Origin: Halobacteriovoraceae bacterium
GTDB taxonomy: Bacteria; Bdellovibrionota; Bacteriovoracia; Bacteriovoracales; Bacteriovoracaceae
Assembly (NCBI GenBank): GCA_002706205.1
Contig: PAKC01000061.1
Location: forward strand, 57,500 to 104,658
Direction: 5' to 3'
Length of the DNA: 47,159 nucleotides
The translations under genes were made by a program, and so were the position numbers. Under the pieces are notes generated by a model. That model was not told the origin of the DNA, ran no database searches, and saw nothing but the letters and a program-made list of their open reading frames with translations. Of this stretch, positions 10,691 through 18,543 are shown piece after piece; positions within the stretch are counted from its first letter, which is position 1, and every line of letters begins with the position of its first letter.

Positions 10691-11263
10691 ATGAAAGGTA
10701 TTATTTTTAATCTGCTAGAGCAGTTTGTATCTGAAAATTTTGATGACCAAACATGGGATGATATTTTAGATCAAACGACATTAATTTCAGCTGATATTCA
10801 TATTTCCCCTAAAACTTATCCGGATGAAGATCTTGTGAGTCTAGTGGTGACAGCGAATCGAATCTTGGATATTCCAGTTCCTGAACTTTTAAAAATGTTT
10901 GGACGTTTTAGTTTTCCTAGACTTTTAAAAAAATATTCTGTGTATCAAAGTGAAGTTAAAAATGCTCTTGATTTTATTTTGGATGTGGACAGTGTTATTC
11001 ACGTTGAAGTGAAAAAGCTTTTTCATGATGCTTATCTGCCTAAATTAAACATAAAAAAAATAGGCAAGAATCAACTTGAGATTGAATATCTTTCTAAAAG
11101 AAAACTTTGTGCTTTTATGGAAGGTTTGATTCTTGGGTGTACTGATCATTTTCAAGAGACTGTGATGTTTACCCATGAAGTTTGTCAACATTTTGGTGAT
11201 GAGCATTGTGTGGTGGTGGTCCAATTTGATAAGGCCGAATTTTGTACTCCAGGAGTGGCATAA
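10691..11263 (+). CDS. H-NOX (heme NO-binding) sensor protein
   Basis: Starts MKGIIFNLLEQFVSENF; heme-ligand-type His in DSVIHVEVKKLFHDAYLP; YLSKR matches YxSxR. ATG at 10691 preferred over the ORF-track start at 10631. Confidence 0.88.
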   Translation: MKGIIFNLLEQFVSENFDDQTWDDILDQTTLISADIHISPKTYPDEDLVSLVVTANRILDIPVPELLKMFGRFSFPRLLKKYSVYQSEVKNALDFILDVDSVIHVEVKKLFHDAYLPKLNIKKIGKNQLEIEYLSKRKLCAFMEGLILGCTDHFQETVMFTHEVCQHFGDEHCVVVVQFDKAEFCTPGVA

Positions 11264-12414
11264 TGAGTGAGACGATTCTAAAACTCCAAACAAAATTAGA
11301 GCGGGCCAATCAAAAAATTGAATTATTAGAAGAGTTGATTGAAGACCAAATGCGCACTATTTATAGTGAACAAGAGATTAATAAAAAATTTGCGTATTTT
11401 GCCACTTATAGTCCTTATCCGGTTGTAAGAATTGATGGAGAAGGAATTATTACTCTTTCTAATATGGCGGCAAATGAATATTTTAAGCAGGAAAAGCTAC
11501 GTGGGGTTGCTTGGAATGAACTTGTCGATATGAATTTAGCAAAAATTGATATGACTAAGGGTTATTTGCAACACGAGTATCATGTGCATGGTAAAGATTT
11601 ATTGCTTTGTTATAAGAATATCCCTGAGCTTGAAGTGATTAATATTTACGGTTTTGATATTACTGACAGCAAGCAAATTGAACGTGAATTAGAAGAAGAA
11701 CGGGCCCGCCATATTCATTCTATGCAAATGGCCACTTTAGGGGAGATGGCAGGAGGAATGGCCCATGAGTTAAATACTCCTTTAGGTCTTATGTCTTTAT
11801 CGATCAAACAAATTGAGACATGTTATAAAAAAGGTAAAACAGATATGTTTCACGATATTATTGCGGATATGTATGGAACGATTGATCGCATGTCTAAGCT
11901 TATTAATGGTTTTAAAACTTTTAGTCGCAATACCAATGAAAATGATTTTACTTTTGTGAATCTGAAAAAATTGATTGAGGAGTGTATTGAAATTTGTAAG
12001 ATGAGTCTTAAGGATGATGGAGTGGAATTATTTTATCCGGAAGATATTCGAGATATTTCTATTGAGTGTAATCCCACTGAAATTTCTCAGGTGCTGATTA
12101 ATTTAGTTCAAAATGCTCGTGATGCCATTAGTGGGAGTGAAAGTCCTTGGATCAAAATTGAAATGACCTATGGAGATGAACTTGTCATTAAGGTTATTGA
12201 CTCTGGCGCAGGTGTTCCTCCTGAGATAGAGGAAAAACTTTTTGTTCCATTTTATACAACAAAAGAAATTGGTAAAGGCACAGGTCTAGGCCTGAGCATT
12301 ATCAAAGGCATTGTGGAAAGACACAATGGAGAAATAGGACTTGATAAAAATTGTCCCAATACATGCTTTCGATTTCGCATTCCTGTCCTCCAAAACATAG
12401 GAGCATTTTTATGA
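11263..12414 (+). CDS. PAS-containing histidine kinase, H-NOX associated
   Basis: H-box GEMAGGMAHELNTPLGLMSLSIKQ; N-box NLVQNARDAISG; DSGAGVPPEIEEKLFVPFYTTK; GTGLGLSI. Start overlaps H-NOX stop (TAATG). Confidence 0.92.
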   Translation: MSETILKLQTKLERANQKIELLEELIEDQMRTIYSEQEINKKFAYFATYSPYPVVRIDGEGIITLSNMAANEYFKQEKLRGVAWNELVDMNLAKIDMTKGYLQHEYHVHGKDLLLCYKNIPELEVINIYGFDITDSKQIERELEEERARHIHSMQMATLGEMAGGMAHELNTPLGLMSLSIKQIETCYKKGKTDMFHDIIADMYGTIDRMSKLINGFKTFSRNTNENDFTFVNLKKLIEECIEICKMSLKDDGVELFYPEDIRDISIECNPTEISQVLINLVQNARDAISGSESPWIKIEMTYGDELVIKVIDSGAGVPPEIEEKLFVPFYTTKEIGKGTGLGLSIIKGIVERHNGEIGLDKNCPNTCFRFRIPVLQNIGAFL

Positions 12415-13670
12415 TTGCAAAAATTATGGTGGTTGATGATGACCAAAAATTTAGAGAGTCTATTGTGAGATCGTTAGTGATGAATGATTACGAGGTACTT
12501 GAGGCTTCTAATGGAAAAGAGGCTTTGGGAGTTTTAACCATGGAGCATGTGGATCTGATTTTATCAGATGTAAAAATGCCCACTCTTAATGGGATAGAGT
12601 TTTTACATCGAATTAAAAGAGAAAAGGCCGAAATTCCTTTTATTATGATGACGGGCTTTTCGGAGGTGATTGAGATCAAAGAGGCTTATGAAATTGGAGC
12701 TGATGGATTTTTGGCCAAGCCTTATCGTGAGGATGACCTCCTTTTTCAAATTAATAAAATTGAACATGCGGAGGATGAGCAAGGTCAGGCCAAGCAGGGT
12801 TTTATTGGGGTTTATATTGAAGAGTTTGTTGCTGGGGCGAATATTAAATATCCCATTTATATTGAGGTGGATGAGGGCAATTATGTGAAGATTGCCAATG
12901 AGGGGGAGAATTTATCGGCCAAACAGATTCAAGAATTTAAAGAGAAGGGAACGGATTATTTTTATTTAGCTGATAATGATTTTCTAAAGTATATCGAGTT
13001 TAACTATACGATTAAAAATAGCATTTTAAGAAGTAGTCGAATTGAGAATGTTAAAAAGGTGAAATTTCTTAAAATTCTGACTAATCATATTACCAAGTAT
13101 ATGTTGCTTAAGGAAGTGAATGAGGAAGTGCTGGCGTATTTAGTTGAGCTTCGCAGTGAGGTGGTCAAGCAGATTCAGGCGGATAATGAGTCTTTACAGT
13201 CTTTGTGTGAGATAACTTCTCATTCAGAGAAGATGGTGGATGTGTATTCGATCTCGGCCTTTATTGGAACCTACCTTATGAGCAAGCTTGATTGGGCGAC
13301 GGAGACTGTGTTATCGGATATTTTTGCTGCTTGTTTATTGCAAGATGTGGCGGCGGGTTTGGATGAGAGTAAATTGTCTCGTGAGCATCCTTATTTGTCG
13401 GCGGAGATTGTAAAGCAGACGGATTTATTTGATGATAAGTTTTGCGAAGCCGTGGCCCATCATCATGAAAAACTAGACGGAAGTGGTTTTCCTTCAGGCC
13501 TTTGTGGGGGCAAGATTAATGTGTTGGGAAATATGGTGCTTTTGGCGACTTCGATGGCAGAAAAAATTGTGTATCGCAAGATGACATTTTCGGACGCGGT
13601 AATTGTGGTGTTGAATATGGAGAGTACGTTTTATCGGCAAGAGTATATTGATTTGCTCAAAAGGGTCTAG
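12411..13670 (+). CDS. Response regulator with degenerate HD-GYP-like output domain
   Basis: REC domain (MVVDDDQKFRES...LILSDVKMPTLNG...MMTGF...KPY) plus HHHEKLDGSGFPSGL; ATGA overlap with kinase stop. Confidence 0.88.
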   Translation: MIAKIMVVDDDQKFRESIVRSLVMNDYEVLEASNGKEALGVLTMEHVDLILSDVKMPTLNGIEFLHRIKREKAEIPFIMMTGFSEVIEIKEAYEIGADGFLAKPYREDDLLFQINKIEHAEDEQGQAKQGFIGVYIEEFVAGANIKYPIYIEVDEGNYVKIANEGENLSAKQIQEFKEKGTDYFYLADNDFLKYIEFNYTIKNSILRSSRIENVKKVKFLKILTNHITKYMLLKEVNEEVLAYLVELRSEVVKQIQADNESLQSLCEITSHSEKMVDVYSISAFIGTYLMSKLDWATETVLSDIFAACLLQDVAAGLDESKLSREHPYLSAEIVKQTDLFDDKFCEAVAHHHEKLDGSGFPSGLCGGKINVLGNMVLLATSMAEKIVYRKMTFSDAVIVVLNMESTFYRQEYIDLLKRV

Positions 13671-13696
13671 CACTTTTCTTTAGTCGCTTTTTCTGC

Positions 13697-13702
13697 TATA
13701 AT
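13697..13702 (+). promoter_or_regulatory. Candidate -10 box of the ssrA promoter
   Basis: TATAAT 16 nt before the tmRNA 5' end. Confidence 0.5.
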
Positions 13703-13717
13703 CAAGACTCGCAATCC

Positions 13718-14086
13718 GGGGGTGCACTGGTTTCGACAGGGTTATTGAAGGATTGGGTGCGTGTCTAGGTTGATCGGCAGGCCTAGTTAAAAGCCGATTA
13801 AATTATATTCGACAACAATGTAGAATACGCTTACGCTGCCTAATCACAAGATTATAGCACGTAATGAGGGGCCTACACCGATAACAAAAAGTAGGTAAAG
13901 ACCTTTGAGGGAAGGTCGGAAAACTAAACCCTACGTGGGTGCCAGGCCTCCACGCTAAATCCCCACTGGGTTTTGTGTATTTGACAAAATACTCACAGCC
14001 GTCACTTGCTCTAATGTGACTACACACGTAGGACCCTCTTTTGGATATGACTTTGGACGCGAGTTCGATTCTCGCCACCTCCACCA
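13718..14086 (+). ncRNA. ssrA: tmRNA
   Basis: 5' GGGGGTGCACTGGTTTCGACAGGG and 3' GCGAGTTCGATTCTCGCCACCTCCACCA pair as the tRNA-like acceptor; internal tag ORF ...DNNVEYAYAA-stop ending at 13843. Confidence 0.97.
14051..14086 (+). other. Probable attachment site (left junction) of the integrative element, within the ssrA 3' end
   Basis: Tyrosine integrase gene <1 kb downstream of ssrA; the 3' tRNA-like end is a classical integration target. Core boundaries not resolvable because the other junction is outside the window. Confidence 0.7.
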
Positions 14087-14385
14087 CTCGACCCAATGAG
14101 TGGTGGGCTTCCCCGGAAAATGAGTAGACAAGTAATTTAAATAATTTATAAACCCAATCCCAATAGGCGTTTAGCTCAATCCCTTCCTTTATCACACAAA
14201 ATCACTTCACATCACATGAGTTGTGCTACAGAAGTGCTTCACTGGTGCTACATTCAAAAATCTACCCACATTTTTGGACTACGCTGTGTAGTTTAGACCT
14301 CAATTTCATAGCTTAAGTTTATGAAATGATTGTACTACTTAGTGTATCCGTCAAAGGGCTCCTAACCATTTTTAAAGGAGCTTTT

Positions 14386-14739
14386 ATGAAAGTAAAAAGA
14401 AAGAAGAAAAGAAGAAGTGATCACAAGGTCATGACAAAAGAAGCATCTCTTTTGAAGTTTTTAAGAGAGTCTAGAAATCTTTCCATGCGAAACGCAGGGG
14501 CAATAATTGGAGTCTCTAGTAGTTTTGTAAATCATGCAGAGAATGGAAGATTAGATCTAAACACAGCAATTATTCTTAAGTTTCTTAAGGCCTATGGATA
14601 TAGCCTTTCGGACTTTGAAAGTATGAAGAAAGGCAATATTGAACTTCCTGAACATACTTTATCGGAATGCATAGAGATCTTAAAAAGACTTGAGCCAAGT
14701 AAATTAAAAACAGTCAAAACAATATTAGAGAGCTTCTAG
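14386..14739 (+). CDS. XRE-family HTH transcriptional regulator
   Basis: HTH LLKFLRESRNLSMRNAGAIIGVSSSFVNHAENGRLDLN; ATG at 14386 preceded by AAAGGAG. Confidence 0.8.
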   Translation: MKVKRKKKRRSDHKVMTKEASLLKFLRESRNLSMRNAGAIIGVSSSFVNHAENGRLDLNTAIILKFLKAYGYSLSDFESMKKGNIELPEHTLSECIEILKRLEPSKLKTVKTILESF

Positions 14740-14747
14740 GGGGAGTC

Positions 14748-15788
14748 ATGGGAATTAAGTACAATCGTAAAAAACGCAGTTGGGAAGTCAGTTATTCAAA
14801 AAGGCACCCACTTACTAAAAGGCCTTATTCACTTAGAAGAATAGGCATAAAGTCAAAACCTGAAGCAGAGAAGGTTTATAGGGAGCTTATTGTTCAGTTA
14901 AATGAAAAACTAGCAACCGTTCACCATCCAATGTGGAAGGACACTGTTTTAGAGTTCCTAGAAGATTATAGAAACAGAGGAGTAAAAGAAGCAACGGTCT
15001 TAAACTATCAGCATTCATTAGGGGCACATACCTTTAAAAGGTGGGAGATGACTCCAATTTATATGATTAAGACCCATGATATTCGTACTCTTATTTTAAA
15101 TGATCTCGAATCAAAGTCTGAATGGACAAGAAAAAGCTTTCATAAATATCTAAATGCAGTTTTTAATTTTGCTCTTGAGAAAGGCATTATTAATAAAAAT
15201 CCTATGCCTAAATTAAATTTTAAGGTTAACCAAAAAATCAAAAAGGTACTTACAGAAGGTGAAATTAAGTTATTTTTAAAAGCAGCCAGAGAAGATCAAA
15301 ATCTATGGTTTCCTATATGGGCAACAGCTTGCTTTACAGGAATGAGAAATGGAGAGTTGTATGCTCTTAAATGGGAGGATGTCAGTCTATCAAAAAGGAC
15401 TATGGTGATAAGAAGGTCATGGAATAGATATGACGGTTTTAAAGATACAAAATCTGGAGATGATAGAGTCATTGAAATTGCTCATGCTTTAGCAGATCTT
15501 ATTGAAAAACTTCCAAAATGTAATGAATTCGTACTTCCAAGACTTGAGGATTGGGAAAAGGGACTACAGTCAAAGAGACTTAGAGAATATTTAAAAACAC
15601 TAGGTCTTCCTGAAATTCGTTTTCATGATCTTCGTGCATCTTGGGCGACAGTCATGCTTTCCAAAGGTGTTGAACCAATAAAAGTTATGGCCATGGGTGG
15701 ATGGAAAGATCTTAAGACAATGCAAATTTACGTTAGGAAGTCGGGGATTCATATTCAGGGGATTACTGATTCATTGGACTTTTTGTAA
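14748..15788 (+). CDS. int: Tyrosine recombinase/integrase
   Basis: Catalytic motifs TGMRNGELYALKW, FHDLRASWATVML, GGWKDLKTMQIYVRKSG; adjacent to ssrA 3' end. Confidence 0.95.
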   Translation: MGIKYNRKKRSWEVSYSKRHPLTKRPYSLRRIGIKSKPEAEKVYRELIVQLNEKLATVHHPMWKDTVLEFLEDYRNRGVKEATVLNYQHSLGAHTFKRWEMTPIYMIKTHDIRTLILNDLESKSEWTRKSFHKYLNAVFNFALEKGIINKNPMPKLNFKVNQKIKKVLTEGEIKLFLKAAREDQNLWFPIWATACFTGMRNGELYALKWEDVSLSKRTMVIRRSWNRYDGFKDTKSGDDRVIEIAHALADLIEKLPKCNEFVLPRLEDWEKGLQSKRLREYLKTLGLPEIRFHDLRASWATVMLSKGVEPIKVMAMGGWKDLKTMQIYVRKSGIHIQGITDSLDFL

Positions 15789-15799
15789 GGAGAATATCT

Positions 15800-15958
15800 A
15801 TGAGATTAATTAATTTTGCTAGAGCAGTATTTTTAAATACGATTCAATATTTTATAAATGATTTGTTTAGGATGGGATGGATGATTATAAGGCCCATCCT
15901 ATTTCTATATTTGGCGTGGCTTGTTTTGAATATATCTAATTTATTGATATTACGTTAG
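15800..15958 (+). CDS. Small hydrophobic protein (52 aa)
   Basis: ATG-initiated ORF MRLINFARAVFLNTIQYFINDLFRMGWMIIRPILFLYLAWLVLNISNLLILR with AAGGAG upstream; not in the supplied ORF track. Confidence 0.4.
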   Translation: MRLINFARAVFLNTIQYFINDLFRMGWMIIRPILFLYLAWLVLNISNLLILR

Positions 15959-16033
15959 TTCAAAACACTTAAACTCAAGTATTTATTACTTTTACCGATA
16001 TGTGATTGATAATTAAATTACAGAAGGTCTCCA

Positions 16034-17140
16034 ATGTATAAAGTAGATATTAAAGGTAAATCTATCAGTTCTATTAAAGAAACATCTTTAGATGATTTAA
16101 AGCTGGGAGAGCGTGGAGATTTACAACAATGGATATTAAAAAATCCTGATTTTCTATCTAAGCATTTTGATACTGACTTTAAAATTATCTCTGAAGAGCT
16201 TGATGAATTTGAGGTCAAAGATAGATTAGATCTATTAGCAATTGATGAAAATGGTACTTTAGTTGTGATTGAGCTTAAAAGAAAAGACTCTGGCTCTAGA
16301 ATTGATATACAGGGCCTAAAGTATGCTTCTTATTGTTCGACATTAAAGCCATCTCAGATTGTCGAAATTTATAAAAAGTACGTTAAAAAACACAATATAG
16401 ACGTTGATCCAGTTGAAGATATTTTATCTTTTATTGGTGGTGGTGAAAGTAATGATGAAGACTTAGCAAAATTAAACTCTGAACAAGTTAAAATCGTGCT
16501 AGCTTCTCAAAATTTTGATCAGAGAGTTAAAAGCATTGTAGCTTACTTATCACAAAATGAAATTGATATTAACTGTGTTGAGTTCAAAGTCTTCCTAGAT
16601 ACTTCAAGTGATACTCTTTATATTGATTCAAACAAAATAATACCAGTTGATGACGTTGATGATTTCTATATCAAAGGTGTTGATATGGAAGCTAAAAAGA
16701 AAAAATCATCAAAACTTGTTCCTCAGCCAGAAGAAGTTCTAAAGTATTTTGAGCATTTGAAGCGTTATATGAATGAAGAGTATAATCTTTATGCAAGAGG
16801 AATGGATCACGTTAAATATCGTACTTTTAAAGCTGGGAAATCAGGCCTTGAATTTAGCTTTGAGATTATGAAAAAGACTAAAAAGTATAAGATAAATTTG
16901 ATCTCTAAAAAATCAGAGCTAAACCTTGCTAAAACCTTTGAGAAAATTAAAAACTCATTAGACCTTAACCCCAACCTAGAGTACGAAGTTATAAATGCTG
17001 AAGAAGGAAAGTCCGACTGGGAAAGGGTTCTGGTATTCGTCACTCCAAATAATTATTTAAACGATCCAGAAGAGATGGGGGACATTTTAAAGCAATTTAT
17101 AGATTCGATGTCACCTCTTTGCGAGAAGATTGTGGCTTAA
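16034..17140 (+). CDS. DUF91/NucS-like PD-(D/E)XK nuclease-domain protein
   Basis: RGDLQQWILKNPDFL...DRLDLLAIDENGTLVVIELKRKDSGSRIDIQGLKYASYCSTL. Confidence 0.75.
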   Translation: MYKVDIKGKSISSIKETSLDDLKLGERGDLQQWILKNPDFLSKHFDTDFKIISEELDEFEVKDRLDLLAIDENGTLVVIELKRKDSGSRIDIQGLKYASYCSTLKPSQIVEIYKKYVKKHNIDVDPVEDILSFIGGGESNDEDLAKLNSEQVKIVLASQNFDQRVKSIVAYLSQNEIDINCVEFKVFLDTSSDTLYIDSNKIIPVDDVDDFYIKGVDMEAKKKKSSKLVPQPEEVLKYFEHLKRYMNEEYNLYARGMDHVKYRTFKAGKSGLEFSFEIMKKTKKYKINLISKKSELNLAKTFEKIKNSLDLNPNLEYEVINAEEGKSDWERVLVFVTPNNYLNDPEEMGDILKQFIDSMSPLCEKIVA

Positions 17141-17216
17141 CCTTAAAACTTAATTCAATCTCTCCTTTAGTATTATTTTTATGATGTCCACTTAAGCATC
17201 CATTTCGCTCACTTTC

Positions 17217-17325
17217 ATTTCAAGAACAATCGCGGTCTCCCATAGGGAACCCTCCGAGATTCTTCTTGAAATGCGTTCGTCTGCATTTCTCCTTGTGTTC
17301 ATCAAATAAAAATAACTACAAGGAG
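17217..17325 (+). promoter_or_regulatory. Structured 5' leader with three overlapping stems, the last sequestering the RBS
   Basis: Stem 1 17217-17226/17263-17272 (ATTTCAAGAA/TTCTTGAAAT); stem 2 17268-17274/17283-17289 (GAAATGC/GCATTTC); stem 3 17289-17296/17318-17325 (CTCCTTGT/ACAAGGAG). Confidence 0.65.
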
Positions 17326-17331
17326 ATTAAA

Positions 17332-17763
17332 ATGAAATTAGATGAAATTAACAACAAACTTACTAAACTTGCCTTTGAGAGAACAATTCCATTTTGCTAC
17401 GGATGCTATATTGATTGCCCTGAAGGACGATGTAAAGAATGTGGCACGGACGATCTTATGCGCCACCTTCCTGGAGTAGGAGTTGAATATGGTACTGATT
17501 GGGTTATTGAAAGCATTGTTAGTGTAGAAGTTGAACCTATTGATACTGAAGAAATTTTTGAGCAAATGATCGATGAAAGTTACGGAGAAGAAATCCAAAT
17601 TGGTTTTATCAAGTCAAATGTATCATGCGCGATAAAGGCTCTCGATCCTATTGCATGGGATATTGCTAAAACGGAATATATCGATGGACTCATACAGGAT
17701 GAGCAAATCGTAGAAATTGATGGGGAAAATTACTGGATTCATGATTTGGAGGGCCTAAGTTAG
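17332..17763 (+). CDS. Conserved small Cys-containing protein of mobile elements (antirestriction-like context)
   Basis: MKLDEINNKLTKLAFERTIPFCYGCYIDCPEGRCKECGTDDLMRHLPGVGVEYGTDWVIESIV; ATG 17332 with AAGGAG upstream. Family recollection only. Confidence 0.5.
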   Translation: MKLDEINNKLTKLAFERTIPFCYGCYIDCPEGRCKECGTDDLMRHLPGVGVEYGTDWVIESIVSVEVEPIDTEEIFEQMIDESYGEEIQIGFIKSNVSCAIKALDPIAWDIAKTEYIDGLIQDEQIVEIDGENYWIHDLEGLS

Positions 17764-17819
17764 GCCCAAATCCAAATAAATTGCATGTGTAAGTCACTGA
17801 GATGAGGCTAAAAACAAAA

Positions 17820-17896
17820 GTAACAAGTTAGTTGTTACACAATTATCTTTACATCAACCCAGTTGTTACGTATTATTGTATCAAGCTAGTTGTTAC
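17820..17896. repeat. Direct AGTTGTTAC repeats with one dyad, upstream of the R-M operon
   Basis: AGTTGTTAC at 17830, 17861 and 17888; GTAACAA (17820-17826)/TTGTTAC (17832-17838) inverted pair. Confidence 0.7.
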
Positions 17897-17948
17897 GCCA
17901 ATATCAGTTAGCAAACAAAATACTAACCTTACACACTAGGAGTTTACC

Positions 17949-18530
17949 ATGAATTTAAGTGATGTATCAAATGTCTTTAAAGGACATTCATTTAGGGGGA
18001 AGATTCCCGAAGATGAAAACGGCAATGTTTCGGTCGTAAATGCCAGCAATATTGATGAGTTAAATGGTATCGATTACGACGGTTTAAAAAGAACAAATCT
18101 TGAAAATTCTAAGAGAACTGAAGAGATTGAAGTTAGAGAATTGGACATTTTATGTGTCAGTACTGGGCCAAGACTTTATTCTTGCGTAGCTAAAGGAGTG
18201 AATGGAAGAGTGGTTCCAACTACTCACTTAACTTTAATAAGGGCAGACCATGAAAGAGTCCTTCCAGAGTATCTTTCTTGGTTCATTAACAATTCTCAAA
18301 AGTATTACTTACTTAATGCTCAAGGATCATCTGTTAAGAATATAAGTACGGGAACCTTAAAAAGTCTTCCTGTAGATCTTCCTCCGATAGAGGAGCAAAA
18401 GAGGATTGTAGATTTGAATGAACTTCTTAAGGAAGAAGAAAAACTAATGACAAAATTACTTGAAAATAGAAAGGCCTTAATAGGTGAAATTCAAAGATGC
18501 CTTTCTAGTGGAAAATTAACTATTAAATAA
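17949..18530 (+). CDS. Half-length type I R-M specificity (HsdS-like) protein, single TRD
   Basis: 193 aa; YLLNAQGSSVKNISTGTLKSLPVDLPPIEEQKRIVDL is the HsdS TRD/conserved-helix signature. Confidence 0.8.
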   Translation: MNLSDVSNVFKGHSFRGKIPEDENGNVSVVNASNIDELNGIDYDGLKRTNLENSKRTEEIEVRELDILCVSTGPRLYSCVAKGVNGRVVPTTHLTLIRADHERVLPEYLSWFINNSQKYYLLNAQGSSVKNISTGTLKSLPVDLPPIEEQKRIVDLNELLKEEEKLMTKLLENRKALIGEIQRCLSSGKLTIK

Positions 18531-18543
18531 TATGGAGAAAAAT

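Noticed and set aside
12351-12410. N-terminal extension of the HD-GYP response regulator ORF
   Set aside because: REC domain begins right after ATG 12411, which forms a typical ATGA overlap with the kinase stop
14081-14106. CCACCACTC-N8-GAGTGGTGG hairpin as ssrA terminator
   Set aside because: Stem includes the 3' end of mature tmRNA and is not followed by a T-run; more likely part of the attachment-site junction, so not called as a terminator
13803-14195. 130-aa minus-strand ORF
   Set aside because: Lies antisense to the tmRNA and its 3' junction; explained by tmRNA sequence constraints
17820-17896. Possible short CRISPR-like array
   Set aside because: Only three 9-bp repeats with unequal spacing; fits an operator array, and no cas genes are present
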